DNA from: Thiobacillus denitrificans
Lineage (GTDB): Bacteria > Pseudomonadota > Gammaproteobacteria > Burkholderiales > Thiobacillaceae
Direction of reading: 5' to 3'
Assembly (NCBI GenBank): GCA_002403375.1
Contig: DHHQ01000026.1
Coordinates: forward strand, 5,606-69,605
DNA length: 64,000 bases
Part shown: positions 8,076 to 16,505 of the stretch, one piece after another
Numbering within the stretch: position 1 is the stretch's first letter
How the letters are laid out: each line of letters begins with the position of its first letter
Translations under genes and position numbers: made by a program
Notes under the pieces: model-generated
What the model was told of the DNA's origin: nothing
The model's input: the letters and a program-made list of their open reading frames with translations, nothing else
Databases searched by the model: none

Positions 8076-9212
8076 GTGCCGCCGCCGCTGTCGCTCTACC
8101 TCCACCTGCCGTGGTGCGTGCGGAAGTGCCCGTACTGCGACTTCAATTCGCACGCCGCGCAGGGCATCCCTGAAGCCGCCTACATCGACGCGCTGCTCGC
8201 CGACCTCGAGCGCGCGCTGCCCGACATCTGGGGGCGCCGGATCCACAGCGTGTTCTTCGGCGGCGGCACCCCGAGCCTGTTCTCGGCCGACGGCATCGAC
8301 CGCATCCTCACCGGGGTGCGCACGCTGACGCAGCTGGCGCCGGGCGCCGAGATCACGCTCGAGGCCAACCCCGGAACGGTCGAGGCCGCCAGATTCAGGG
8401 GCTTCCGCGAGGCCGGGGTGACGCGCGTCTCGCTCGGCATCCAGAGCTTCGATGCGCGCCACCTGCAGGCGCTCGGACGCATCCACGACGCCGCCGAGGC
8501 GCGCCGCGCCGCCGAGCTCGCCGCGACCCACTTCGAGACCTTCAACCTCGACCTGATGTACGCGCTGCCGGGGCAGACGCTCGCCGGGGCGCTGGCCGAC
8601 GTCGACGCCGCGCTCGAATTCGGCCCGCCGCACCTCTCCGCCTACCACCTCACGCTCGAGCCCAACACCCCGTTCGGCCACACCGCGCCGCCCAACCTGC
8701 CGGACGACGACCTCGCCGCCGACATGCAGCAGGCGGTCGAGGCGCGGCTCGCCGAGGCCGGCATGCAGCACTACGAGACCTCGGCGTACGCGAAGCCGGG
8801 CCACGCCAGCCGCCACAACCTCAACTACTGGCAGTTCGGCGACTACCTCGGGATCGGCGCCGGCGCGCATTCCAAGCTGAGCTTTGCCGACCGCATCGTT
8901 CGCCAGATGCGCGTGAAGCATCCGCAGCAATACATGGATGCGGTGAAGGCGGGCGCCCACATCGCCGACACCCGCACGCTCACGCGCGACGACCTGCCGT
9001 TCGAGTTCATGATGAACGCCCTGCGCCTCACCGAAGGCGTGCCCGCCGCGCTGTTCGAGGCGCGCACCGGCCTGCCGCTGGTTGTTTGCTCAGCGGCGCT
9101 CGAACGGGCGCGCAGCCGCGGTCTTCTGGAACGCGATGCCACGCGGCTCAGGCCGACGCTGCAGGGGCAGCGCTTCCTGAACGACCTGCTCGAGCTGTTT
9201 CTGGTGGAGTAG
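8076..9212 (+). CDS. hemW: Radical SAM heme chaperone HemW
   Basis: This 378-residue protein carries the radical SAM cluster motif CVRKCPYC (C-x3-C-x2-C, Cys14/18/21) followed by DFNSH. The CPYCDFNSH form is characteristic of HemW rather than coproporphyrinogen dehydrogenase HemN. GGGTPSL, the NPGT segment, RVSLGIQSF and the C-terminal HemN_C-like winged region (EFMMNALRLTEGV) are all present. HemW binds heme and delivers it to respiratory enzymes. I chose the GTG at 8076, just before PPPLSLYLHLPWC; a TTG at 8034, overlapping the rdgB end, would add 14 residues. Confidence 0.93.
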   Translation: MPPPLSLYLHLPWCVRKCPYCDFNSHAAQGIPEAAYIDALLADLERALPDIWGRRIHSVFFGGGTPSLFSADGIDRILTGVRTLTQLAPGAEITLEANPGTVEAARFRGFREAGVTRVSLGIQSFDARHLQALGRIHDAAEARRAAELAATHFETFNLDLMYALPGQTLAGALADVDAALEFGPPHLSAYHLTLEPNTPFGHTAPPNLPDDDLAADMQQAVEARLAEAGMQHYETSAYAKPGHASRHNLNYWQFGDYLGIGAGAHSKLSFADRIVRQMRVKHPQQYMDAVKAGAHIADTRTLTRDDLPFEFMMNALRLTEGVPAALFEARTGLPLVVCSAALERARSRGLLERDATRLRPTLQGQRFLNDLLELFLVE

Positions 9213-9244
9213 CTGTCGATCGGCTGACGCGGCCACGCGCGGTT

Positions 9245-9673
9245 CTAGCGTGGTGCGGCCGCCTGCCGGGCCAGCGCGCGCATCAGCCATTTCAGAACGG
9301 GCAGGCGGCCATAGAGTTCTTCTGCGGCATCCCAGTAGTCGCGATGCAGCGTCACCTTGCCGTCGGCGGAGAAAGTCAGGTGGGTCGCGCCGCGAATGGT
9401 GGCGGGCTGGCGGGTGACCGGCAGGGTGAAATCCATTTCCCACAGGATGACGGCGTGGCCCGCCTCTCCCGGAAAGCGCCGGGTGACGCGAAAGCGCGCG
9501 TCCGGCAGCTTGTCGAAGGTGTGCTGCAGGATGGCGCGGATGGCGGCGACGCCGGCCACCTCGTGGAAGGGATCCTTGAAGCGTGCGTCAGCCGCGTAGT
9601 AGGCGTCGAGCGCGTCCAGGTTGCGGGCGGACAGCCGTTCGAAATAGCTGCAGAGGGCGTCGAGCGGGTTCAT
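9245..9673 (-). CDS. NTF2-like/SnoaL-type protein
   Basis: This 142-residue protein has the NTF2-like fold pattern: an N-terminal helix (LCSYFERLSARNLDALDAYYAADARFKDPF), HEVAGVAAIRAIL, then strands ending in HLTFSADGKVTLHRDYWDAAEELY. Members serve as small enzymes or ligand-binding subunits; no catalytic assignment is possible here. It is the last gene of the ten-gene minus-strand operon, and its ATG overlaps the stop of the upstream SDR gene by 4 bases. Comparable NTF2-like proteins recur next to the SDR/FAD/DUF1365/Cfa set in other proteobacteria, so a role in that lipid pathway is likely but inferred. Confidence 0.8.
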   Translation of the reverse strand: MNPLDALCSYFERLSARNLDALDAYYAADARFKDPFHEVAGVAAIRAILQHTFDKLPDARFRVTRRFPGEAGHAVILWEMDFTLPVTRQPATIRGATHLTFSADGKVTLHRDYWDAAEELYGRLPVLKWLMRALARQAAAPR

Positions 9674-10437
9674 AAGCCGGTGATCCGGTGGACAAGGGCG
9701 AAGTAGGCGCGATACGGCAGCAGGTTCAGCGCCTTCAGCACGCGGGTGAAGCGTTTGGGGAAGTGGATCTCGAATGCGCCCGCTTCGATGCCGGCGAGGA
9801 TTTCGCGTGCCGCCTCACCGGCGTCGATCAGCGCCGGCATGCTGAATTCGTTGAGGTCGGTCAGCGGGGTTTTGACGAAGCCGGGGTTGATCAGGTGCAC
9901 CGCGACGCCTTTGGGGGCGAGGTCGAGGTAGAGCGTTTCGGCAAAGTTGATCAGCGCAGCCTTGGTCGCGCCGTACACCAGCCCGGTGGGCAGGCCGCCG
10001 TAGCCCGCGACGCTGGCGGTGACCGCCAGCCGCCCGCTGCCGCGCCGGGAAAAATAGGGCGCAAGCAGGGCGCAGGCATTCATCGCGCCGACCAGATTCA
10101 CCTGCACCAGTCTTTCGGCGGCCTCGGCGTCGAGTTCCCAGGCGCGCACCGGCTGATGGGTGCCGGCGTTGACGATCGCCACGTCGATTCCGCCGAGCGT
10201 GTCGCAGACCTGGTCGAACGCGGCCGCCAGGCCGGCGCGGTCGGTGACGTCGGCGGGGGCGACCAGCGCGTCGTCGTCGGCCAGTTTCGCCAGCGTTTCA
10301 CGCGAGCGGCTGGTGAGCGCCACCCGCGCGCCGCGCGCCATCAGCAACTTCGCCGTCGCCTCGCCGATGCCCGAGCTCGCGCCGATCAGCCATACGCGCT
10401 GACCGCGCCAGTCGGCGAGTTTCGGGTTGAGGCTCAT
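9670..10437 (-). CDS. Short-chain dehydrogenase/reductase (SDR)
   Basis: This 255-residue classical SDR has the nucleotide-binding GASSGIG at residues 19-25, the NAG motif near residue 90, catalytic Ser142 and the Y155-x3-K159 pair in YGATK. It should therefore be an active NAD(P)-dependent oxidoreductase; the substrate is unknown. Its start overlaps the stop of the DUF3833 lipoprotein gene by 4 bases and its own stop overlaps the NTF2-like gene. The position in a lipid-modification operon suggests a fatty acid or membrane-lipid carbonyl/alcohol as substrate. Confidence 0.88.
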   Translation of the reverse strand: MSLNPKLADWRGQRVWLIGASSGIGEATAKLLMARGARVALTSRSRETLAKLADDDALVAPADVTDRAGLAAAFDQVCDTLGGIDVAIVNAGTHQPVRAWELDAEAAERLVQVNLVGAMNACALLAPYFSRRGSGRLAVTASVAGYGGLPTGLVYGATKAALINFAETLYLDLAPKGVAVHLINPGFVKTPLTDLNEFSMPALIDAGEAAREILAGIEAGAFEIHFPKRFTRVLKALNLLPYRAYFALVHRITGL

Positions 10438-10964
10438 GGGCCTTTCCTGAAGGCGATCACGATTTCACCGAGCTTGAAGCCGAACTTGCGCATCTCCGAC
10501 TTGTTCAGCATCACCGTGTCGTCCATCTGGACCATCCAGTCGTCGAACTGCACCTCGTAGGTCTTGCCGTCCACCGGCAGCAGCAGGGTGTATTTCCATT
10601 GCAGCGCGTTGCCGTACGCGGTGCCGGTGGCTTCGCCCTTCACGTCGTCGGCGCGACCGATGTAGCGGTGCGCGTCGAGCCTGGTGATGCGCCAGATGCG
10701 CTGCGATCTTTCGCCGTCCGACCAGTCGAAGTCCTCGGTCAGCACGCCTTCGTTGCCTTGCCAGACGCCGGTCATCCTCACGGTGAAGCGGCGCTTCACC
10801 TCGCCCGAACGGTCGGCAAAGTAGCCCCAGGCGGTGAGCGGGCCGTTGAAATAGGTGGCGACGTCGAGCGTGGGTTTCTGATCGCGATACGCCTCGGGCG
10901 AGACACCGGCGCAGCCGGTGAGGCCCAGCACGGTACACAGGACGGCAAGCGGTTTTTTCAGCAT
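10434..10964 (-). CDS. DUF3833 family lipoprotein (lipocalin-like)
   Basis: This 176-residue protein begins with a type II signal peptide ending in the lipobox LTGC (Cys18), so it is probably anchored in the outer or inner membrane. The rest matches the DUF3833 pattern: YFNGPLTAWGYFADRSGEVKRRF, then LTEDFDWSDGERSQR and a strand-rich body ending MLNKSEMRKFGFKLGEI. A lipocalin-like barrel that carries a lipid or assists its modification is a reasonable guess. The first 7 bases overlap the end of the MFS gene, and the stop overlaps the SDR start. Confidence 0.82.
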   Translation of the reverse strand: MLKKPLAVLCTVLGLTGCAGVSPEAYRDQKPTLDVATYFNGPLTAWGYFADRSGEVKRRFTVRMTGVWQGNEGVLTEDFDWSDGERSQRIWRITRLDAHRYIGRADDVKGEATGTAYGNALQWKYTLLLPVDGKTYEVQFDDWMVQMDDTVMLNKSEMRKFGFKLGEIVIAFRKGP

Positions 10965-12196
10965 GGGACGACTCCAGGGTGAGCGATTTGGCGCATGCGC
11001 CAGAACCAGGCCAGCGCGCCCAGTTTCATGACGATGGGCAGCAGGGCGTAGGTGGCCGACAGCGCGAACAGCTGGTCGCCGCCGGGCCGGTAGCCCCAGA
11101 CGTCGAGCAGCGGCAGCGCAAGCCCGGCGGCGAGCGCCAGCGTGAGCTTGGCCAGAAAGCTCATCAGCCCGTAGTACGCACCGGGCTGCGGCGCGGCGTC
11201 GCTGTCGATCATGTCGGCGACCAGCGCGGGCGGCAGCGCGAGGTCGGCCCCGAGCGCGAGACCGGAGGCCGCGCACACCAGCGCATAGCCCGCCAGGTCG
11301 CCCTCGCCGAGCCAGAACGCGCCTGCGAAGGCGGCGATGGACAGTCCCATCGACACCAGCCAGGCGTCGAGCGTGCCGATGCGTCTGGCCAGCCGCACCC
11401 ACAGCGGCAGGCCGAGCGCGCCGCTCAGGAAATAGATCGCCAGAAAGAGCCCGCTGTGGGCGGCGAGCTTCAGCACGTCGTCGATGAAGAAAATGACCAG
11501 GGTGGCGGGCAGCGCGGCGGCGACGCCGTTCAGCAGATAGCCGGGCGCGAAGCGGGCGAACGCGGGGTTGGCCAGCGGGCGCAGCATCTGCCGCAGCCCG
11601 GGCGTGCGGGCGCTGCGGCGCATCGGCGGGGTGGCGACGAGGGTGAGCGCGGCGAAGGCCAGCAGCAGGCCGAGGAAAATCCAGCCCATGCGCGCCAGGC
11701 CCTCGGCCAGCGTGGCCGCCAGCACCGTCGGCAGCGCAGCGGCGAGCACCACGCCGATCAGTCCGAAGCCCTCGCGCGCGGCGAACAGCCGGGTGCGTTC
11801 GTGGGGCACGTTCGACAGCCGCGCGCCCCAGCTGGTGTGCACCACGGTGGCGAGGCTGTAGCCGACCGTGGTCAGCGTCAGCATCACGATCAGCCAGGGC
11901 ACCGCGGGCCAGGCCTGGGGCAGGGTGAAAACCCCGATCCAGCCCAGTCCGAGCACAGGCAGGGAGAGCGCCACCAGGCTGCGCGGATGGGGGAAGCGGT
12001 CGAACAGCGCGCCGATCAGCGGATCGATGGCGGCGTCGAGAAAGCGCAGCGCGAGCAGGATCGCACCGAGCAGGGAAAGCGAGATCACGCCGCTGTAGAA
12101 CGGCGCGAGGTGGACATACAGCGGCAGCGCCGCGAACGCGAGCGGCAGCCCGAGCCCGCCATAGGCCAGCAGACGCGTGCGCGGCAGCGGACTCAT
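10958..12196 (-). CDS. MFS transporter (GPH/MFS_2-like)
   Basis: This 412-residue inner-membrane protein has about twelve hydrophobic segments. It shows the MFS_2 / glycoside-pentoside-hexuronide features: an early FLDAAIDPLIGALFDR segment, like the motif with conserved Asp between TM2 and TM3, and LADMIDSD-type acidic motifs in the second half (VADMIDSDAAPQPGAYYGL). GPH-like carriers also include lysophospholipid transporters such as MFSD2A and LplT relatives. Given the lipid-modifying neighbours, a lipid or fatty acid may be its cargo; this is inference. It overlaps both neighbouring genes by 4-7 bases. Confidence 0.82.
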   Translation of the reverse strand: MSPLPRTRLLAYGGLGLPLAFAALPLYVHLAPFYSGVISLSLLGAILLALRFLDAAIDPLIGALFDRFPHPRSLVALSLPVLGLGWIGVFTLPQAWPAVPWLIVMLTLTTVGYSLATVVHTSWGARLSNVPHERTRLFAAREGFGLIGVVLAAALPTVLAATLAEGLARMGWIFLGLLLAFAALTLVATPPMRRSARTPGLRQMLRPLANPAFARFAPGYLLNGVAAALPATLVIFFIDDVLKLAAHSGLFLAIYFLSGALGLPLWVRLARRIGTLDAWLVSMGLSIAAFAGAFWLGEGDLAGYALVCAASGLALGADLALPPALVADMIDSDAAPQPGAYYGLMSFLAKLTLALAAGLALPLLDVWGYRPGGDQLFALSATYALLPIVMKLGALAWFWRMRQIAHPGVVPC

Positions 12197-12741
12197 GGCG
12201 ACTTCAGCAACTGCGCGCGCAGCTCGGGCGCGCGGGTGGCGGGGGCGAGCCAGATGCCGAAGAAGGCGTCGGCGAATGCCTCGTCGCTGATCTGTCCGAG
12301 CTTGCGGGTGCCGCTGTAGAACGTCGCGCCGGCACCGGGCATGCGCACGCCGATGAGGCGGTCGCCCTTTTCGACATCGGGGAACAGTGCGCGCATGGCG
12401 CGTTCCCAGCGCGCCAGCGTGGCCTCGGGCCAGGGGCGCTGGGCGCGCATTTCCTCGATCGAGCGCTGCGCGATGGCACCGCCGGCGAAGCTGCGTGCGT
12501 AGACCAGTTCCAGCGCGTAGGGGTGACCGGCCGACCACACGCCGCCGGGCGACCACAGCGTGGCGTCGTAGATGCGCAGGCCGAAGAAGCGCAGGGTGCC
12601 GCTGCCCACCGCCTCGAAGTCGGGCAGGTGCGGCAGCGGGCTGGCGTGCAGCGCCGAGGCTGCGAGCAGACAGGCGGCGGCCAGCGCGGTCTTGATGCGT
12701 GCGGGTTCAAGCCGCGTGTTCGAGGCGGAATTGCGCGACAT
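12193..12741 (-). CDS. Chalcone isomerase-like secreted protein
   Basis: This 182-residue protein has an N-terminal signal peptide (hydrophobic core LAAACLLAASALHA, cleavage likely near residue 34), so it should act in the periplasm. The mature part resembles bacterial chalcone isomerase-like proteins: GSGTLRFFGLRIYDATLWSP near the start and a late segment with FYSGTRKLGQISDEAFADAFFGIWL. Proteins of this fold bind fatty acids in other organisms. The start overlaps the end of the cfa-like gene by 35 bases; no other in-frame start fits the signal peptide. Confidence 0.8.
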   Translation of the reverse strand: MSRNSASNTRLEPARIKTALAAACLLAASALHASPLPHLPDFEAVGSGTLRFFGLRIYDATLWSPGGVWSAGHPYALELVYARSFAGGAIAQRSIEEMRAQRPWPEATLARWERAMRALFPDVEKGDRLIGVRMPGAGATFYSGTRKLGQISDEAFADAFFGIWLAPATRAPELRAQLLKSP

Positions 12742-13921
12742 CGACCGATCCGGCGCGAAAGCCGGCCTCGCAATACGCCAGGTAGAAATGCCAGATGCGC
12801 AGGAAGCGCTCGTCGTAACCCTGCGCGCGCACGGCGTCGATCCGCTCGTGGAAGCACTGGCGCCAGCGCTTCAGGGTCTCGGCGTAATCGGGGCCGAAGT
12901 GTTCCTGCGCGCTCACCCTGAGTCCGGCGCGTGCGGCCTCCTCGACGAAGCGCGACGGCGACGGCAGCATGCCGCCGGGAAACACATACTGCTGGATGAA
13001 GTCGGAACCGCTGCGGTAGCGCTCGAACAGCGCGTCGTCGATGAGGATGGTCTGCACCACCGCACGACCGCCGGGCCTGAGGCTGCGCTTGACGGTGTCG
13101 AAATAGGTCGGCCAGTAGGCTTCGCCCACCGCCTCGAACATCTCGATCGAGACGATGGCGTCGTACTGCCGCGCTTCCTCGCGGTAATCCTGAAAATCGA
13201 AATGGCACCGGTCGCTCAGCCAGGCGCGGGCCACGCGCTCGCGGGCATAGTCGAGCTGTTCGCGTGACAGGGTGATGCCGCGCACCCGGTGTCCGGCCGT
13301 GCGCGCGGCATGCTCGGCGAAGCCGCCCCAGCCGCAGCCGATCTCCAGCAGCGACTGGCGGTCCGGCAGTTCGAGCAGGTCGAGCATGCGCTGGTACTTG
13401 CGGGCCTGCGCCTGCTCCAGCGACAGCGACAAGTCGCCGTCGAAGCGCGCGCTGGAATAGGTCATCGACGGGTCGAGCCACAGCGCGTAGAAATCGTTGC
13501 CGAGGTCGTAGTGGCTGGCGATGTTGCGGCGCGATCCCTGCAGCGTGTTGGCGTTCAGCAGGTGGCGCAGGCGGCTGTACAGGCGCCCCCACCAGCGGCC
13601 GTAGATGGCGCGGTCGAGCGCGCTGCGGTTGCTGGCCAGCAGGGTCAGCACGCCGGTCAGGTCGGCGGTATGCCAGGCGCCGGCGATGTAGCCTTCGGCA
13701 AAGCCGATGTCGCCCTTGCTCAGCACCTCGCGGAACGCGCTCCACTGGTCGAACTTGAGATGGGCGTCCGGCGTGCCGTGGCCGACCGTGAGCTGCATGC
13801 CGTTGGGCAGCTCCAGATGCAGGCAGCCGTGTTCGATTTCCTGCAGCAGATGGATGACCTGGCGGGCATGCCAGGGCATGTCGCTGCGCTGCAGGGCAGC
13901 GCCGAGCGTGGTGGTGTTCAT
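12707..13921 (-). CDS. cfa: Cyclopropane-fatty-acid-synthase-like SAM methyltransferase, variant active site
   Basis: This 404-residue cytosolic/membrane-peripheral enzyme has the Cfa fold: ASHYDLGNDFYALWLDP near residue 135, SAM motif I EIGCGWGGFAEHA near residue 193, and SIEMFEAVGE with Glu263. Compared with E. coli Cfa, Glu239 (Glu263 here), Ile268 (Ile292) and the FGxDY tyrosine are kept, but the bicarbonate-site Cys139 is Ser157 and His266 is Gln290. The protein probably methylates unsaturated acyl chains of phospholipids, perhaps without ring closure, like the methyltransferases of furan fatty acid synthesis. Its ATG overlaps the DUF1365 stop by 4 bases; DUF1365 and FAD-oxidoreductase neighbours are the classical partners of this subfamily. 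Confidence 0.88.
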   Translation of the reverse strand: MNTTTLGAALQRSDMPWHARQVIHLLQEIEHGCLHLELPNGMQLTVGHGTPDAHLKFDQWSAFREVLSKGDIGFAEGYIAGAWHTADLTGVLTLLASNRSALDRAIYGRWWGRLYSRLRHLLNANTLQGSRRNIASHYDLGNDFYALWLDPSMTYSSARFDGDLSLSLEQAQARKYQRMLDLLELPDRQSLLEIGCGWGGFAEHAARTAGHRVRGITLSREQLDYARERVARAWLSDRCHFDFQDYREEARQYDAIVSIEMFEAVGEAYWPTYFDTVKRSLRPGGRAVVQTILIDDALFERYRSGSDFIQQYVFPGGMLPSPSRFVEEAARAGLRVSAQEHFGPDYAETLKRWRQCFHERIDAVRAQGYDERFLRIWHFYLAYCEAGFRAGSVDVAQFRLEHAA

Positions 13922-14670
13922 TCGGTGACCTCTTCGAGTGGCGCCGGGGGCTTGCGGAAGAACGGCACCCGCTTGATGAACAGGCGCAGGGCCTGCAGGT
14001 GGATGCGGGCGATCACGCCCCAGGTCATCAGCGGGTAGCGGAAAAAGGCGTGCAGGCAGGCGCGCGGCGTCAGGGGCTCGAGCCGCCCCCACCAGGCGGT
14101 GTGCAGGGTTTCGCCGTCGCCGGTGGCGTAGTCGACGCGCGCGCGGAACCGCTCGGCTTGCTGCTGGAAATGAAAGCGGTAGTCGCCGCGCACCGGAAAG
14201 AACGGCGAGACGTGGAACACCTTTTCGGCGTGCAGCGTGGCGCCGGGATCGTCGGTGCGCAGCAGGTAGACGTGGCGCTCGCCGAAGGTGTTGTTGACCT
14301 CGGCGAGCACCGCCACCAGGCCGCCGTCGGCGGCGTGGCAATGCCAGAAGCTCACCGGCTTGAAGGCGTAGCCGAGCACGCGCGGAAACGTGGTGAGCCA
14401 GATCTCGCCGTCGGCGGCGAGGCCGTGCTGGCGCAGCAGGCCGCGCGCCCACGCCAGGCAGTCGCCGCCGTCGCCGTGGTCGGCGTCGTGAAAGCTCAGC
14501 AGGTTGAAGCGGTTGTGCGAGAACCAGCGCGACCCGGCATGCGCCAGGTCGCGCAGCGGCAGGCGCACGAAATACACCGGGTAGTCGAAGCGATGCGTGA
14601 CCGGCTGCTGCCGCAGGTGCATCACGCGGCCAAAGCCGATCTGCGCGCAGGATGGGGCGTCAGGCCGCAT
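13918..14670 (-). CDS. DUF1365 family protein
   Basis: The 250-residue product (260 if translation starts at the ATG 14700) matches DUF1365: GRVMHLRQQPVTHRFDYPVYFVRLPL near the start, then RVLGYAFKPVSFWHCH and LAEVNNTFGERHVYLL in the middle, and a C-terminal WGVIARIHLQALRLFIKRVPFF. The enzymatic role of DUF1365 is not established, but it is nearly always found beside a Cfa-like methyltransferase and an FAD-dependent amine-oxidase-like protein. I prefer ATG 14670 because it overlaps the FAD gene by only 11 bases. Confidence 0.85.
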   Translation of the reverse strand: MRPDAPSCAQIGFGRVMHLRQQPVTHRFDYPVYFVRLPLRDLAHAGSRWFSHNRFNLLSFHDADHGDGGDCLAWARGLLRQHGLAADGEIWLTTFPRVLGYAFKPVSFWHCHAADGGLVAVLAEVNNTFGERHVYLLRTDDPGATLHAEKVFHVSPFFPVRGDYRFHFQQQAERFRARVDYATGDGETLHTAWWGRLEPLTPRACLHAFFRYPLMTWGVIARIHLQALRLFIKRVPFFRKPPAPLEEVTE

Positions 14671-15928
14671 GGGCGAGGGTCTGCCAGGAAAGGTCGGCAT
14701 CGAGCCGGCGCGCCACCCGCAGCGCGGAGGCGAGGCCGTCCTCGTGAAAGCCGTAGCCGAGCCAGGCGCCGGCGAGCCAGATGCCGTCGCGGCCGTTGGC
14801 GGCGGCGATCTGGCGCTGGATGCCGACCGACTGGCGGTGGAACAGCGGATGGCTGTAGTGGAAGCTGCCGTGCACCTGCGCCGGATCGGGGTCCTGCAGC
14901 GGATTGAGCGAGACGATCACCGGGGTGTCGGTCGGCAGCGGCTGCAGGCGGTTGATCAGGTAATGCACCGCCACCGGCCGGTCGCTCAGCGTGCCGTGGC
15001 CCGACTGGTAGTTCCACGCCGCCCACAGGTGCTTGCGGCGCGGCAGCACGCTGGCGTCGCTGTGCAGCACCGCGCGATTCGGCTGGTAGGGCAGGTGCCG
15101 CAACAGGCGCGCCGGGGCCGGGTAGTGCTGCGCCAGGATGTCGCGCGACTGGTCGCTGTGGCAGGCCAGCACGACCTGGTCGTAGAGCCCCGACACGCTG
15201 CCGCTCACCAGTTCGATCTGGCCGCCGCGCGGGCGCAGCGACTCCACCGGCTGGCCCAGATGGATCTCGCCGATGCCGGCGGCCAGCTTGTCCACGTATT
15301 CGCGGCCGCCGCCCTTGACGGTGCGCCACTGCGGCCGGTTGGCCACCTGCAGCAGGCCGTGGTTGTGGCAGAAGGTGACGAAGGACGACAGCGGGAATTC
15401 CAGCATCTGCGCCGCCGGGCACGACCAGATCGCCGCCGCCATCGGCAGCAGATACCACTCGATGAAGGGCTTGCCGTAGCCGCGCAGCTTCAGGTAGTCG
15501 CCCAGCGCCATGCTGCTGGCGAGCGCGGGTTCGCGCACCGCCTCGCGGTTGAAGCGCAGGATGTCGCGCAGCATCGACCAGAACGCGGGGCGCGCCAGGT
15601 TCGCGCGCTGGCCGAACACCGTCGCCAGCGAGGTGCCGGCCCATTCCAGGTCGGGCCGGTCGAGGCGCACGCTGAACGACATGTCGCTCGCCACGGTCTC
15701 CACCCCCAGCGTATCGAACAGCCGGGTGAGCTCGGGGTAGGTGCGATGGTTGAACACCAGAAAGCCGGTGTCGACCGGGAAGGTCCGGCCGTCCAGGGTG
15801 ACGTCGACCGTATGGGTGTGGCCGCCGAGGCGCTTGTCCGCCTCGAACAGGGTGACCTGGTGGCGCCGGCTCAACAGCCAGGCGGCCGACAGGCCGGCAA
15901 TGCCGGATCCGACGACGGCGATGCGCAT
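14660..15928 (-). CDS. FAD-dependent oxidoreductase (amine oxidase/desaturase-like)
   Basis: This 422-residue flavoprotein opens with the Rossmann motif VVGSGIAGLSAAWLL and the second FAD contact RLGGHTHTV near residue 36, then PVDTGFLVFNHRTYP. The C-terminus has the typical FAD-contacting GIWLAGAWLGYGFHEDGLASALRVA. This is the subgroup of NAD(P)/FAD proteins that partners DUF1365 and Cfa-like proteins and has been tied to desaturation of methylated acyl chains in furan fatty acid formation in alphaproteobacteria; the transfer to this protein is inference. It starts 1 base after the stop of the peroxidase gene. Confidence 0.87.
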   Translation of the reverse strand: MRIAVVGSGIAGLSAAWLLSRRHQVTLFEADKRLGGHTHTVDVTLDGRTFPVDTGFLVFNHRTYPELTRLFDTLGVETVASDMSFSVRLDRPDLEWAGTSLATVFGQRANLARPAFWSMLRDILRFNREAVREPALASSMALGDYLKLRGYGKPFIEWYLLPMAAAIWSCPAAQMLEFPLSSFVTFCHNHGLLQVANRPQWRTVKGGGREYVDKLAAGIGEIHLGQPVESLRPRGGQIELVSGSVSGLYDQVVLACHSDQSRDILAQHYPAPARLLRHLPYQPNRAVLHSDASVLPRRKHLWAAWNYQSGHGTLSDRPVAVHYLINRLQPLPTDTPVIVSLNPLQDPDPAQVHGSFHYSHPLFHRQSVGIQRQIAAANGRDGIWLAGAWLGYGFHEDGLASALRVARRLDADLSWQTLAHAA

Positions 15929-15929
15929 G

Positions 15930-16505
15930 CTATCTGTCCCCCTGCGGCAGTCGGGCCCGGGCGGGCTTCGCCGCGAGCAGGGATTCGATGGCCTGCACCA
16001 TCTCCTTCGACTGCGGCTCCACCCGGCTGGGGAAAGACAGCGCGCGGGTGCCGCTGCGGTCGATCAGGTATTTGTGGAAATTCCACGCAGGCCGCTCGCC
16101 GGTGGCGCGCGCCAGCGCCTCGTGCAGCGGATTGGCGTTGGCGGCCGTCACCCCGGTCTTGGCGAACAGCTGGAAGTCCACCTGAAAGGCGGTTTCGCAG
16201 AAATTCTTGATCTGCGCGTCGCTCCCCGGCTCCTGGCCGGCGAAATCGTTGGCCGGCAAGCCCAGCACCACCAGCCCTCGCGGGCCGTAGCGGTCGGACA
16301 GCGCCTGCAGGCCCTGGTACTGGCCGGTGTAGCCGCACTGGCTGGCGGTATTCACGACCAGTACCACCTTGCCGGCGTAATCGCACAGGTTGCGGGTGTG
16401 GCCGTCGATGTCCTTGAGGCGGGCATCGAGCAGGGGCGGGCAGGCCGGGGCGGCGTGGGCGTTCATCGTCAGCAGCAGCGCTGCGAGCATCGTGAGCGTC
16501 TTCAT
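15930..16505 (-). CDS. Glutathione peroxidase family protein, exported
   Basis: This 191-residue Cys-type peroxidase contains the full catalytic tetrad: Cys57 in NTASQCGYT, Gln91 in DFAGQEPG, and Trp141-Asn142 in WNFHKYL. An N-terminal signal peptide (MKTLTMLAALLLTMNAHA) predicts a periplasmic location, whereas most bacterial BtuE-like enzymes are cytosolic. It should reduce hydrogen peroxide or lipid hydroperoxides using a thioredoxin-like donor. Its start overlaps the stop of the small upstream gene by 4 bases. A secreted peroxidase at the head of a lipid-modification operon beside a light sensor suggests protection from photo-oxidative lipid damage. Confidence 0.9.
   Translation of the reverse strand: MKTLTMLAALLLTMNAHAAPACPPLLDARLKDIDGHTRNLCDYAGKVVLVVNTASQCGYTGQYQGLQALSDRYGPRGLVVLGLPANDFAGQEPGSDAQIKNFCETAFQVDFQLFAKTGVTAANANPLHEALARATGERPAWNFHKYLIDRSGTRALSFPSRVEPQSKEMVQAIESLLAAKPARARLPQGDR

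Noticed and set aside
9213..9253. An inverted repeat (CCACGC/GCGTGG) between hemW and the NTF2-like gene as a bidirectional terminator
   Set aside because: The stem is short, the loop is 9 bases and neither side has a T-run, so it does not meet the criteria for an intrinsic terminator.
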